From Lachnospiraceae bacterium (GTDB lineage: Bacteria; Bacillota; Clostridia; Lachnospirales; Lachnospiraceae), in contig JAEEND010000016.1 of the NCBI GenBank assembly GCA_016283575.1, forward strand, positions 1 through 51,654: a stretch of DNA of 51,654 bases. The letters are read 5' to 3'. The notes below the pieces were generated by a model. That model did no database searches, was not told where the DNA came from, and saw nothing but the letters and a program-made list of their open reading frames with translations. The translations under genes and the position numbers were made by a program. Of the stretch, positions 15,853-25,010 are shown piece after piece; position 1 is the stretch's first letter, and the number at the start of each line of letters is the position of its first letter.

Positions 15853-18165
15853 TTAGTTCATTTCAAGTAATTCAAGGTCGTTCATCCAACCCCAGAATGT
15901 TGTGATATCAGGAGTAACAGTGTCCATGTTAACACGTTCTGTACTGAATACTACAGCGTTCTGTCTCTGGTATGTAGGAACTTCTACACCCCAGTCAAGG
16001 ATGATTTCAAGACATTCTTTATAAGTAGCCTTTCTGTAGGACTGATCAGCTGATTCTCTTGCTTCAACGATAAGAGTATCAAGATCTTCGCTTGTGATTG
16101 CATAGTGGTTAGAGTTTGTACCCTTTCCGTATGCGTTATCGGAGTGGTAAACCTGATACATATCAGGGTCTACTGCTGCGCCCCATGCTGCTGCCCAGAT
16201 TTCAGCTGTGTTAGCTGTAAGAGCATCATTCCAAACGGAAGAATCTGCAGGGTCGTTGATTTCAAGTGTGATACCAACAGAAGCAAGAGCTTCTTTTGCT
16301 GCGGTAAGGATACCGTATGCAGGGTGATCACCTGTACCACCACCGGGGATGATTGCTTCGTAAGTCATCTGAGCGCCTTCGGGAGCCTGTGTGAACTTGC
16401 CTTCTGCATCGTCCCATGTATAACCTGCTGCCTTTAAGAAGCCAATTGCTGCATCAAGAGCTGCTGCATACTTCTGTTCGTCAGTCATGTCTGCTGTGTA
16501 AATTGCATTGCCGTCTACGTCTACAGAGTAAGCAATTCTGTATCCTTCATCAGCAGGCTTGGGAGCTGCCCAAGAAGTGTTGGAGATAGGATAGTTGATT
16601 ACTGCAGCCATTTCGCCGTAGTAAGAGTTGATTACTGTATCTCTGTAAGAAGCAAATAATGTAGCAAATGCTTTTCTTAAGTTCTTGGATTCTTCTGAAG
16701 CAGGATCTCCGCCAACGTTTACGTTGCTTGCGGAAATACCGATGTAACCGTAACCTAAGTTATCAACAAGGCTTGTTGTAAGAGTGTCGCCTTCGATCTC
16801 TCCGTTAGAGTTGTAACCCTTGATAGCCTTTAATACTTCAAGGCTCATGGAAGGATCGGATATATCAAATGTTCCGGAAGCGATACCTGTAAGCTTATCA
16901 GCTGAGGGAGTTTCCTGGAACTGGATGTGCTCGATCTTAGGGCATCCCTTGAAGTAGTTTTCGTTAGCTTCGAAGGAAACGATACCGTTTTCATAGCTTA
17001 CGAACTTGTAAGGACCTGCGCCCATGGGCTTTGTGGTAACGGACTTAACATGTGATAAGTCACCCTTTACAAAACCGAACTTGTTGTTGTCGTAGTCGTA
17101 AAGAGCTTCTTCACCGTAGTAATGAAGAGGAGCTACAGTTACAGGTAACTGATAAATAGCTACTGCATCAAACTTGTCCATTGTGATCTTTAATGAATAA
17201 TCACCGGTCTTTTCGATACCGGCAATGTTGGCTGCTGAATCGCCTGTGGAAACTGCAACGGTATAAGCGTCATAGTTTTCCATGAAATCTGTAAGAGCTG
17301 TGCCTGCGTTTTCAACATCGCTTAACTCTGTGAGGTTTCCGCCATAAGCTTCTGCCATGATGTTGAATACATCAAGAAGTGTAGCATCTTCGGGAGCATC
17401 GAATCCCCATGTACCGATGGTAACACCAACGGGATCATCTGCTGAGTTGTAACCTGCAGCTACGCAGTAGTCTACGATTTCCTGAACGAACTTTTCACCT
17501 GCCTGGTCGATATCTGCCCAGAAAGCTGTCTGAGTAGCTTCATCCCAGTTAGTGAAGTCAGTGTTGTCTCTTCCTGCTGCGGAAAGGAGATTGAAGAGGG
17601 TATCCATACCTGCTCTGTAATCTGCCATACCCTTGATAGGAAGAGTATAGAATGTTGAAGATCCGTCATAAGCGGGATCTGATAATACATACATGGAGAA
17701 GATAACGTCATCAGCTGTTAAAGCTTCACCGTCAGAGAACTTGATATCGTCTCTTAATGTGAATTCGTATACAACTGTTCCGTCGTCATTCTGTGTGATA
17801 TCGCAATCTGCGATACCTGTATAAGTGTAATCTGTTCCGTTGTAAGGAATAACTTCTCCTTCAATTCCTTTAAGAACTACATTACCTTCACGATCTGTGC
17901 CAAGTAAGCCAAGCTGTGTCATGCTTGCTACGTCCTGGTCATACGCGAGCTGTGCAAAGAAAGGTGAGAACTTGCTTGCGAACTGGTCGTAACCAACTAC
18001 AAGGATGTCATCGCTTTCTTCTGCGGGTGTTTCAACGCTTGTGGATGTTTCTGTTGAAGCTGATTCTTCAACATTTTCTGCCTTCTTAGAGCATCCTGCA
18101 AAAGTAGATGCCATAAGTGCTACAGAAAGTAAAAGCACAAGACTTTTCTTCATAGCGTTTTTCAT
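15853..18165 (-). CDS. oppA: Oligopeptide-binding lipoprotein OppA
   Basis: Extracellular substrate-binding lipoprotein that captures peptides for OppBCDF. The signal peptide ends with lipobox FAGC (Cys 25) followed by a Ser/Thr/Glu linker. The SBP family 5 core is present (YEFTLRDDIKFSDGEALTAD, later GAGPYKFVSYENG and SKNLRKAFATLFA). At 770 residues it is about 200 longer than usual; an Asp/Ala-rich stretch at about 180-330, between the two halves of the first lobe, accounts for much of this. It is the first opp gene, preceded by GGGAGG; the enlarged OppA and enlarged OppC may have evolved together. Confidence 0.94.
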   Translation of the reverse strand: MKNAMKKSLVLLLSVALMASTFAGCSKKAENVEESASTETSTSVETPAEESDDILVVGYDQFASKFSPFFAQLAYDQDVASMTQLGLLGTDREGNVVLKGIEGEVIPYNGTDYTYTGIADCDITQNDDGTVVYEFTLRDDIKFSDGEALTADDVIFSMYVLSDPAYDGSSTFYTLPIKGMADYRAGMDTLFNLLSAAGRDNTDFTNWDEATQTAFWADIDQAGEKFVQEIVDYCVAAGYNSADDPVGVTIGTWGFDAPEDATLLDVFNIMAEAYGGNLTELSDVENAGTALTDFMENYDAYTVAVSTGDSAANIAGIEKTGDYSLKITMDKFDAVAIYQLPVTVAPLHYYGEEALYDYDNNKFGFVKGDLSHVKSVTTKPMGAGPYKFVSYENGIVSFEANENYFKGCPKIEHIQFQETPSADKLTGIASGTFDISDPSMSLEVLKAIKGYNSNGEIEGDTLTTSLVDNLGYGYIGISASNVNVGGDPASEESKNLRKAFATLFASYRDTVINSYYGEMAAVINYPISNTSWAAPKPADEGYRIAYSVDVDGNAIYTADMTDEQKYAAALDAAIGFLKAAGYTWDDAEGKFTQAPEGAQMTYEAIIPGGGTGDHPAYGILTAAKEALASVGITLEINDPADSSVWNDALTANTAEIWAAAWGAAVDPDMYQVYHSDNAYGKGTNSNHYAITSEDLDTLIVEARESADQSYRKATYKECLEIILDWGVEVPTYQRQNAVVFSTERVNMDTVTPDITTFWGWMNDLELLEMN

Positions 18166-18237
18166 ATTTTCCTCCCTTTATTATGTTCTTGGACTTATGT
18201 CCGCTATTTATATTAACAGAGTTGCCTCTGATAATAC
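18166..18237 (-). promoter_or_regulatory. oppA leader and probable promoter region
   Basis: The 72-bp gap contains two short inverted repeats (AGAGGCAACTCT and GGACATAAGTCC) and TTATCA-16 bp-TATAAA on the - strand as a weak promoter candidate. The ribosome binding site GGGAGG is 6 nt from the ATG. The promoter could instead lie upstream of the preceding gene. Confidence 0.35.
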
Positions 18238-18810
18238 CTATTTATCCTCCCACTCTTTGGCCGTGGGATTTTCTTTTTCAATATAAGCAATATTACGTGC
18301 CGAAAAGAAAGCCGCAAGCATAAGAAAGATGCTGAGTAATATTACCATTATATATAAGTAATCAAATACCGTAACCTCACTTATATAAGAAGAAACTATA
18401 GCTCCCATGCTTCCCGCAAAGCTTATGCAATACAGGGACGCAGCTACCAAAGATAAAGCCTTCAACCTGTCTCCGCCACGCTGCTTTGCTTCTCTGTTCA
18501 AGTCGCTTCTGTACTTCCAGAAATAACCGATACTTTCAAAAAGCAGATAAATAATCAAAGCATTCACTGCATATGGCACGCTTGTGAACCATACTCTGGA
18601 TAAGTTACTGTAAAATGAAAAACCGGAGATAAACAGAAATGCTGACAAGCTGACGAGCACAAGCAAAAGACTCCTTTGTCTCTTATGTTCGCCGGTGGTA
18701 TTCACGTAATCATAAAGCGGACCAACATATACCATCTTCTGTTTTTTCTTGCCGTCGGGAAAGGTTTCAAGATCCATTCTGTATTCTTTACCATATCTTA
18801 ATGTAATCAT
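18238..18810 (-). CDS. Four-helix membrane protein, unknown
   Basis: A 190-residue protein I do not recognise. An N-terminal soluble part (1-45, with DLETFPDGKKKQKMVYVG) is followed by four predicted membrane helices (about 52-75, 83-105, 122-145, 150-172) and a charged tail. The start is supported by AAGGA 5 nt upstream. It is 72 bp upstream of oppA on the same strand and divergent from the gene at 18977. Co-transcription with opp is possible but not shown. Confidence 0.75.
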   Translation of the reverse strand: MITLRYGKEYRMDLETFPDGKKKQKMVYVGPLYDYVNTTGEHKRQRSLLLVLVSLSAFLFISGFSFYSNLSRVWFTSVPYAVNALIIYLLFESIGYFWKYRSDLNREAKQRGGDRLKALSLVAASLYCISFAGSMGAIVSSYISEVTVFDYLYIMVILLSIFLMLAAFFSARNIAYIEKENPTAKEWEDK

Positions 18811-18866
18811 ACTGTCCTTCCAAAACGCCTATAAGGTATATTAATTGTCCCACTCTGAAAAATATC

Positions 18867-18883
18867 TTTGTAAATATTACAAA
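18867..18883. promoter_or_regulatory. Palindrome in a divergent promoter region
   Basis: TTTGTAA, 3 nt, TTACAAA: a perfect 7-bp inverted repeat between two divergent genes (18810 and 18977). Its size suits a dimeric regulator; no regulator gene is adjacent. Confidence 0.4.
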
Positions 18884-18904
18884 AAGGAAGAGGAAATGTC
18901 AAGA

Positions 18905-18933
18905 TAGACATGAAGGGCGGCCTTTAGTATAAT
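18905..18933 (+). promoter_or_regulatory. Promoter of the gene at 18977
   Basis: TAGACA, 17 bp, TATAAT on the + strand, 44 bp upstream of the start codon; five of six and six of six consensus matches. Confidence 0.75.
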
Positions 18934-18976
18934 TTAGATGGTTAAAAAATAAACGAAAGAGGGGTCATGCAAAAAA

Positions 18977-19486
18977 ATGCATAATAATTCAACTCAGGTA
19001 AAAAGAAAGGCCGGCACCGTTTTACTGTGGCTCTTCGTGATAATACTTTTCGGTTCATTTATCACACTTGTCGTAACAGCCATTGCAAGAAGCAGATTTC
19101 AGAAAAATTACACTCTGATGATAGGTGACGCTCTCGGCGGAAGCGCCAGCGTATACTCTGCTCATGATGATGAGTATTTCCTGTTAAATCACGATAATGT
19201 TGCAGGCATATCAAGAATTGCCGTAAGCGGTTCGATCATGTGGGGAAGACGCAGTGACAAGCTTACCGGTAACATGATCATACTTACCGCCGTAAAAGAA
19301 GGGGTCGAACCCGGAAACCATGTATATATAGAAGAAATGCGTTCGGGAAAAGCAAGGATTACCGTTGAAACCGGTGACAGATCCGCCACCGCGGTATTAA
19401 ACGACATAACCTATTCTTCTTTCTTAAGAATGACTAAAGAACACGCGCCCATGGGTGATAACACTCCGGTGGAATCGATTCCATAA
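18977..19486 (+). CDS. Membrane-anchored protein, unknown
   Basis: A 169-residue protein with a short basic N-terminus, one membrane helix (about 14-37) and an extracytoplasmic or cytoplasmic beta-rich domain (about 45-160) that I cannot assign. The segment YFLLNHDNVAGISRIAVSG and a later METGDRSA-like strand pattern suggest a small beta-barrel or PH-like fold, but this is weak. A GAGGGG site lies 12 nt upstream of the ATG; another ATG at 18967 opens only a five-codon frame. Own promoter and terminator, so it is monocistronic. Confidence 0.72.
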   Translation: MHNNSTQVKRKAGTVLLWLFVIILFGSFITLVVTAIARSRFQKNYTLMIGDALGGSASVYSAHDDEYFLLNHDNVAGISRIAVSGSIMWGRRSDKLTGNMIILTAVKEGVEPGNHVYIEEMRSGKARITVETGDRSATAVLNDITYSSFLRMTKEHAPMGDNTPVESIP

Positions 19487-19514
19487 TTTAATATTTATTC
19501 ATAATAATGAATGC

Positions 19515-19551
19515 AAAAACCGGGTTCCTTTATAAGGGACCCGGTTTTTTT
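19515..19551. terminator. Bidirectional terminator
   Basis: AACCGGGTTCC and GGGACCCGGTT form an 11-bp stem (one wobble), flanked by A-run and T-run, so it can end both the + gene at 18977-19486 and the convergent folA transcript. Confidence 0.9.
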
Positions 19552-19563
19552 CACTTTAAATTC

Positions 19564-20049
19564 CTAAAATTTTTTTCTGAAAGTTACATATTTATATGGA
19601 ATATCTCCATCAATTTCTTCATCTACCGTCTTTTCGTAGAGACCTTCATCTATCTCCGGAAAGAAAGTATCTCCGTCGGGGACATCAATGTCAACCTCCG
19701 TCACATACAAAGCGTCGCAGAGATCAAGACCTTCTCTGTAGATTCCCGCACCGCCTGATAAATATATATTCTTATCGGGGAAATGTTCTTTTGCATAGTT
19801 GATCGCATCCGTTAAGGTCGGAACCGTTACAAGGTTCTCGGCGGAATATTCCGCGGTCTTTGATACGATAATATTGAATCTGTTGGGAAGAGGCCGGCCG
19901 ATCTCATCATAGGAACGTCTGCCCATGATCACCACATTGCCTGTGGTAAGCTCTCTGAACCTTCTCTGCTCGCCCTTTATGCGCCAGGGAATCTCCCCTT
20001 TTCTTCCTATTACTCTGTTTCTTGAATAAGCTACTATAAGGCCTGTCAT
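19564..20049 (-). CDS. folA: Dihydrofolate reductase
   Basis: Reduces dihydrofolate to tetrahydrofolate with NADPH. The 161-residue protein has the usual DHFR segments: LIVAYSRNRVIGRKGEIPWR, VVIMGRRSYDEIG, LPNRFNIIVS and IYLSGGAGIYREGL. The acidic active-site residue appears to be Glu (in IKGEQRRF) rather than the Asp common in bacteria. The start at 20049 follows GAGAGGTG; a longer frame would overlap the upstream gene. It is the last gene of an operon with a sugar-sensing two-component system, 10 bp after the double binding-domain lipoprotein. No thyA is nearby. Confidence 0.93.
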   Translation of the reverse strand: MTGLIVAYSRNRVIGRKGEIPWRIKGEQRRFRELTTGNVVIMGRRSYDEIGRPLPNRFNIIVSKTAEYSAENLVTVPTLTDAINYAKEHFPDKNIYLSGGAGIYREGLDLCDALYVTEVDIDVPDGDTFFPEIDEGLYEKTVDEEIDGDIPYKYVTFRKKF

Positions 20050-20059
20050 GTTGCACCTC

Positions 20060-21883
20060 TCAATATTTTCTGCCCTTAAACAAGGACTTGTCCGTATCCC
20101 TCGTAAATACCGTTTCATCCGTCACTATGGTCAACGGAAGCTCTTCGCCTTCACAAAGATCCGTAACCGCCTTCATAAGCACGGGACCGAGAAGCGGATT
20201 ACACTCGGATACACAGCTGATCTTTCCTTTTTTAACCATCTTAAGAGCTTCTTTTGTGCCATCTACAGACATGATCTTCACGTCCACGCCGGGGCGATAG
20301 CCTGCGGCTTCAATGGCTGCCACTGCTCCGATAGCCATATCATCATTATGAGCGAATATGTAATCTACGTCCAGTCCGTTTTCTTTAATATATTCCGAAA
20401 GAACGATCTTTCCTAAGTCGGCATTGAAGTCGGCATATGCCGAATATACCACTTCGCAATTGGGATTATCCCTGAAGCTTTCGTTAAAGCCTTTGGATCT
20501 TAATGACGCGGGAGTTGAACCCTTGGAACCTAAAAGCTCCATGATCCGCGCCTTTCCTTCTCCCATATCCGAAAGCATCCATTCGCCGCATTTTCTTCCT
20601 TCTTCTTCAAAATCTCCTCCTACAAAAGAAGTGTACATATCTTCTTTTGAAGAAACGGATCTGTCGGAGAGAATGACAGGGATATTGGCGGCCTTGGCCT
20701 CGGCCAGTACCTGATCCCAGCCGTCTTCAACGAAGGGGCTTAGCAATATCACATCAACATCATCTTTTATGAATTCGCGCACCTGCTCGATCTGTTCTTC
20801 GAGAGAGGTTTCCGAATACTTTACTTCCAGATCGATATTAAATTCTTTGGCGGCTTTTATGATGGAATCGGTGTTAGCCTTTCTCCATGCGCTGTCTTCG
20901 CGGATCTGAGCATAACCTACACGGATCTTTCCGCCTTCTATCGTGATGGGTTCTTTTGCTTCATCAATATTAAGAGAATCAATAACCGTGCTCCGCAAAA
21001 GAACCTTCTTGGGAACACCGCTTTCTCCGTTAAGGATCGCTACCGCATATCTGATAGCTTCTATACCGCCGGTGGGGCAGGAAACAGTTGCATCGATTAT
21101 GCCGCTCTTTATCATCTCAAGTCCGCCGCCGGGTCCCGGATATCCGTCAAGTCCCACAACTATAACATCTTCTTTCCCGAGTTTTTCAAGAGCCAGACGC
21201 GCGCCGTATGCCATATAGTCATTGTGAGCGAAGATGGCTCTTATATTATTGGCGGCATAGCTTGAAAAGTCGGCGAGATTGTCCTCCGCACAGTCCCGTG
21301 TTGCTTCAGGAATAAGAAGGTTCATGGTTGTCAGCTTCTTTTCGTTCATGACGGATCTGAAAGCGTCAGAGCGTTCATCACTTGCAAGATTCTCGCTTCT
21401 AAGTTCAAGTACGGTACCCTTGACATTACGCTCACTCATAAGTTCCAGCACCTTTTTAGCTTCCTGCTCGCCGATAAGCTCATTGTCCGGACCTATGAAA
21501 AGACTGTAGTCATAACCTTCCACCACTCTGTCCATTACTATTACCGGTATTTCACTGTAAACCGAGCTTACTACAGGTGACAATGCCTTCGTATCAATAG
21601 GCGAGATAATAAGAAGATCTATACCGTATTCCATAAGACGGTTCACATCTTCTATCTGCTTTTCGGTATTTCCGGCGGCATCACTTATGATCAAAGTAAT
21701 ATCATCATATTTGGCCGCTTCCTCCTCAAGCTCCTCTTTCAACACAAGGCGCCATTGCTCACTCATGTTGGCAAGAGATACGCCTATGACATGTTCTTTT
21801 TCCCTGATAACAGCCTTGTTGCAGGCCGTTAAGGAAAGACACATAGTCATTACCGCAAGTAACGTAAGAACTTTTCTGATCAT
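20060..21883 (-). CDS. Lipoprotein with two fused periplasmic sugar-binding domains
   Basis: A 607-residue lipoprotein (lipobox LTAC after about 20 residues). Two type I periplasmic-binding domains follow each other: about 30-310 (starts VIGVSLANMSEQWR; IIVVGLDGYPGPG-like hinge segment VVGLDGYPG) and 319-607 (VGYAQIREDSAWR, SPFVEDGWD, IPVILSDRSV, FAHNDDMAIGA). The second is clearly related to YtfQ at 28599, which has the equivalent VGFAQIGQESGWR and VVETGWE. No permease is translated with it; instead it follows a kinase and regulator gene, so it probably presents bound sugar to the kinase. The ATG at 21883 has GGAG about 10 nt upstream; the longer frame overlaps the regulator gene. A role in transport cannot be ruled out. 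Confidence 0.88.
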   Translation of the reverse strand: MIRKVLTLLAVMTMCLSLTACNKAVIREKEHVIGVSLANMSEQWRLVLKEELEEEAAKYDDITLIISDAAGNTEKQIEDVNRLMEYGIDLLIISPIDTKALSPVVSSVYSEIPVIVMDRVVEGYDYSLFIGPDNELIGEQEAKKVLELMSERNVKGTVLELRSENLASDERSDAFRSVMNEKKLTTMNLLIPEATRDCAEDNLADFSSYAANNIRAIFAHNDYMAYGARLALEKLGKEDVIVVGLDGYPGPGGGLEMIKSGIIDATVSCPTGGIEAIRYAVAILNGESGVPKKVLLRSTVIDSLNIDEAKEPITIEGGKIRVGYAQIREDSAWRKANTDSIIKAAKEFNIDLEVKYSETSLEEQIEQVREFIKDDVDVILLSPFVEDGWDQVLAEAKAANIPVILSDRSVSSKEDMYTSFVGGDFEEEGRKCGEWMLSDMGEGKARIMELLGSKGSTPASLRSKGFNESFRDNPNCEVVYSAYADFNADLGKIVLSEYIKENGLDVDYIFAHNDDMAIGAVAAIEAAGYRPGVDVKIMSVDGTKEALKMVKKGKISCVSECNPLLGPVLMKAVTDLCEGEELPLTIVTDETVFTRDTDKSLFKGRKY

Positions 21884-21908
21884 TGGTTTACGGTGCTCCT
21901 TTTCGGTA

Positions 21909-23096
21909 TCAGTTACAGATCTGCGCTCTGTAGTCCATAGGTGACATGCCTGTTTCTTTTTTAAAGGCATTGGAAAAGTAATGTTGTGTTGCATAACCGC
22001 ATCTTTCAGCGATTTCGTAAATCTTAAGTTCCTGGTCTTTAAGTAATATAATGGCTTTTTTAGCTCTGAAATCCGCAAGAAAACTTCCGAAGGTTTCTCC
22101 GGTTTCCGCTTTGAACAATCTGCTTAAATATTGAGGGGAAATATGAAGATAATCCGATGCGCTCTGAAGAGACAGTTCCTTTTCCATATATTCGCGCTCA
22201 ATAAGGGCAATGCTTTCTTTTACGATGGTGGAGTATTCCGTCCGCTCTCTCAGGCTGTTTTCAAGATTCAGGAACACTTCCGACATTTCATAAAAGCTTC
22301 GACCTCTTTCCCAGGCGATCTCCGCCCGGACATTTAATATGCGCTCAAAGGTTTCTTTTAATTTATCAGTGAGTTCCGCGATCTTATCATCCTCAATATC
22401 CGCTGACAGCACGGCCAATACACCCTTTCTGCTGGTAAAAGAAAGTATGGCGGATTCGATCACTTCTTCCGCGATATTCTTGGCCGCAAAATTGAGAAGC
22501 TCCTCAGAAAGCTTTGAATCAATGCTTTCTTTCATGTTGATAAGCGTAAGCATGAAGCTTTCGGGAAGATTAATGCCCAAATACTGCATCTTTTCGCGAA
22601 CTTCAATCTCATCGGGATTTGTATAGATCCACTCGTTCATGAATTTATCTATTAATGCAAGTCTGTTCTTTTCAATCTGGCCTTTTGCCCATTTGATGTA
22701 TTTACCGCTTTCAAATTTGGAGGCGATCACACGCTTCATCTTGTTAAGAAGCTCGTAGAAGGGTTCCTCCATAATGGGCTTTAAGATATAGTCCTTGGCT
22801 CCTAACTGAAGAGCCTTTCGTACATAAGTAAAATCATCATAGCCGGTTACGATCACAACCGTAACGCCGGGAAGGTCTTTTAATAACTCTTCCACAAAAT
22901 CAAGTCCGTTCATAAAGGGCATGTTAATATCGGCAAGGATCAGGTCGGGTTTATATTCTCTGGCAAGATTAAGAGCTACCTCTCCGTCTTCCGCCATTGC
23001 CACTACCATAAAATCCTCGTCCGTTTCAACAAGACTTCTTAATCCTGAGCGGATAATCTCTTCGTCGTCTGCAATAAGTACCTTGTATTTATCCAT
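21909..23096 (-). CDS. YesN-like response regulator, AraC output
   Basis: Cytoplasmic regulator of 395 residues. The receiver domain (1-120) has the acidic pair DD at 10-11, the phospho-acceptor Asp 56 in LILADINMPFMNG, and Lys in DYILKPI. A poorly conserved middle section (about 130-285) is typical of YesN proteins. The C-terminal AraC DNA-binding domain has two helix-turn-helices (YLHISPQYLSRLFKAETG, then IAERCGYATQHYFSNAFKK). I use the ATG at 23096 with GGGGG upstream instead of the GTG at 23111. It overlaps the kinase gene by 8 bp, so the pair is co-translated. Targets likely include the ytfQ-type operon. Confidence 0.93.
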   Translation of the reverse strand: MDKYKVLIADDEEIIRSGLRSLVETDEDFMVVAMAEDGEVALNLAREYKPDLILADINMPFMNGLDFVEELLKDLPGVTVVIVTGYDDFTYVRKALQLGAKDYILKPIMEEPFYELLNKMKRVIASKFESGKYIKWAKGQIEKNRLALIDKFMNEWIYTNPDEIEVREKMQYLGINLPESFMLTLINMKESIDSKLSEELLNFAAKNIAEEVIESAILSFTSRKGVLAVLSADIEDDKIAELTDKLKETFERILNVRAEIAWERGRSFYEMSEVFLNLENSLRERTEYSTIVKESIALIEREYMEKELSLQSASDYLHISPQYLSRLFKAETGETFGSFLADFRAKKAIILLKDQELKIYEIAERCGYATQHYFSNAFKKETGMSPMDYRAQICN

Positions 23097-24807
23097 TCTC
23101 TGTACCCCCACTGTTTAAAGGCAGCCTGAGAGTCACCGTGGTGCCCTCCCCGGGTGCGCTTTCTATATTTAAGCCATATGGCTCCCCATAGCACATTTTA
23201 ACACGCTCCGCTGCGTAAAATAAGCCGAAACCGTCTTTTCCCGATATCTGGCCTTCTTCCAGTAACTGTTTCTTTAATACCGCAAGCTTATCGGGATCGA
23301 CTCCGGCACCGTCATCGCATATTTCTATAAAAAGATCCTTTTCTTTTTCATATCCTCTTACCGTTATGGTTCCGCCGCCTCTCTTAAGCTTTATGCCGTG
23401 GTAGATGGCATTTTCCACCAGGGGCTGGAGGATAAGCTTCGGAAGCACCACATCATCATATTCATCCGGTATTTCGATCGCATATTTAAGTGTTTCTTTA
23501 TATCTGATCTTCTGTATATACAGATAGTTTTCGACATGGGCTTTTTCTTCCCGCAATGTGATAAAATCTCTGCCCTTGGAAAGGCCGATCCTGAAGATAT
23601 TGGTGAGAGCTTCGATTATCTTCACAATGTCGGTGGCATTGTAGGAACGCGCCATCCAGCCTATGGTATCAAGGGTATTATAAAGAAAGTGCGGTTTAAA
23701 CTGCTCCTGCAGGGATTTTAATTCTGCCATGAGCTTACTCTGCTTTTCATCGGCAAGCTCCTGTACCAGAGTATCCATTCGCTCTATCATGTGGTTGAAG
23801 GACTCGCCCAACTGTCCCACTTCATCCTCTCTGGTTCCCGTAAAGCGCACATCCATATCCCCTTCCTCAACCTTACTCATAAGGTCAGTAAGCTCGGAAA
23901 TGGGCTCGGTCAGGTTGTCAGATACCATGAAGGATACGAAAGTAACCAGTATTACGCTGGCAAGGGCGGTTATCACAAGCACTGTAAGCGTTCCGTTTAA
24001 ATCGGACAGGAATTCTTCTTCCGGAATAACGGCAACGCTCATCCAGCCGGTTCTTTCGCTGACGGCTGTATATAAATAATATTTAACGCCCTTTATCACG
24101 ATCTCCTGCCCCTGGATATTGGTCTTAAGCTTATCCGCGGGGATCCTGTAGACGATCTCATTGGCGGGAGCGTATACAACGTCACCGTTCTTATCGACGA
24201 TATATACGAAACCCTGCTGACCGATGGCAGCTTTATCGATAAAGCCCTCGATGATTATATGTCTTATATCCAGCAAAAGAACGCCGCTTTCAAAGGCCTT
24301 ACACATTGAAAAGGTACGATCCGCACCTATCTCATCGGTGGTGATAACATTTCTTCCCACTGCGCTTCCCAGTGTAAGCTTTCCGAAATCATGCATGGCC
24401 GCCTTGTACCAGGTCTCATTTCTGAAAAGATCCCTTGAATTTCTGGTCATGCCGGCACATATATATGAATCATCATAATAAGCCACCGTGATGCCTGCGA
24501 TCTCCGGATAGGATTCTTTTAACCTCTTTAAAAAATCCTCGGAGACAGTGGCTTTATCCTCGTATCGTGCTTCTGTTATTATGGTATCCATCAACTGCTC
24601 AATGGTACCTATGTAAATATCTATGGAATCGTTGACCTGTTCCGCAACCTGAAGGGCATATAGATCAGTCTTATCCTTGGAACCGTCAACGCCGATAACG
24701 GCAAGAACCCCTCCGAAGATCGTAAGGGGAATGAGCGCAATCATAAGATAAGTAAATAATAATTTCTTCTTAAGCTTAGTATTCTTAAATGCTCTGCCTA
24801 ATTTCAC
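23089..24807 (-). CDS. YesM-like sensor histidine kinase
   Basis: Membrane kinase of 572 residues. It has helix 1 (about 14-38), an extracellular Cache-type sensor region (about 40-270), helix 2 (about 272-295), a HAMP linker (about 297-350) and a His_kinase/HATPase module. The phospho-acceptor is His 373 in FKPHFLYNTLD; the ATP-binding part has LVENAIYHGIK, CDDGAGVDPD and GFGLFYAAERV. Start is GTG with GAGAGG 8 nt upstream. First gene of the operon that also holds the regulator, the double sugar-binding lipoprotein and folA. Confidence 0.94.
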   Translation of the reverse strand: MKLGRAFKNTKLKKKLLFTYLMIALIPLTIFGGVLAVIGVDGSKDKTDLYALQVAEQVNDSIDIYIGTIEQLMDTIITEARYEDKATVSEDFLKRLKESYPEIAGITVAYYDDSYICAGMTRNSRDLFRNETWYKAAMHDFGKLTLGSAVGRNVITTDEIGADRTFSMCKAFESGVLLLDIRHIIIEGFIDKAAIGQQGFVYIVDKNGDVVYAPANEIVYRIPADKLKTNIQGQEIVIKGVKYYLYTAVSERTGWMSVAVIPEEEFLSDLNGTLTVLVITALASVILVTFVSFMVSDNLTEPISELTDLMSKVEEGDMDVRFTGTREDEVGQLGESFNHMIERMDTLVQELADEKQSKLMAELKSLQEQFKPHFLYNTLDTIGWMARSYNATDIVKIIEALTNIFRIGLSKGRDFITLREEKAHVENYLYIQKIRYKETLKYAIEIPDEYDDVVLPKLILQPLVENAIYHGIKLKRGGGTITVRGYEKEKDLFIEICDDGAGVDPDKLAVLKKQLLEEGQISGKDGFGLFYAAERVKMCYGEPYGLNIESAPGEGTTVTLRLPLNSGGTENG

Positions 24808-24833
24808 GTATTATACCTCTCACCCTGTCTATT

Positions 24834-24862
24834 AATATACTACTAAATGCTCCGGTAATCAA
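24834..24862 (-). promoter_or_regulatory. Promoter of the kinase operon
   Basis: TTGATT, 17 bp, TATATT on the - strand, 27 bp upstream of the GTG start. Confidence 0.65.
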
Positions 24863-24909
24863 CAATTATGTAAACTAAATTGCAGGTTCCCTTGGCCCTT
24901 TACATAAAT

Positions 24910-24933
24910 GAGGCAGGTTTAAAAGCCTGCCTC
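24910..24933 (-). terminator. Stem-loop after the sugar importer operon
   Basis: GAGGCAGG and CCTGCCTC, 8-bp perfect stem. On the - strand the following sequence is only ATTTATG, so the T-run is weak; the better flank (TTTTTT) is on the 5' side. Probable end of the ytfQ-type operon, about 80 bp after its last stop. Confidence 0.5.
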
Positions 24934-25010
24934 AAAAAATCCATATACTGACTGTCGGTCATAAGCGCGTCAGAGTTTTTATAGGGCGCATGACTAAACT
25001 TAAGGTTTAC

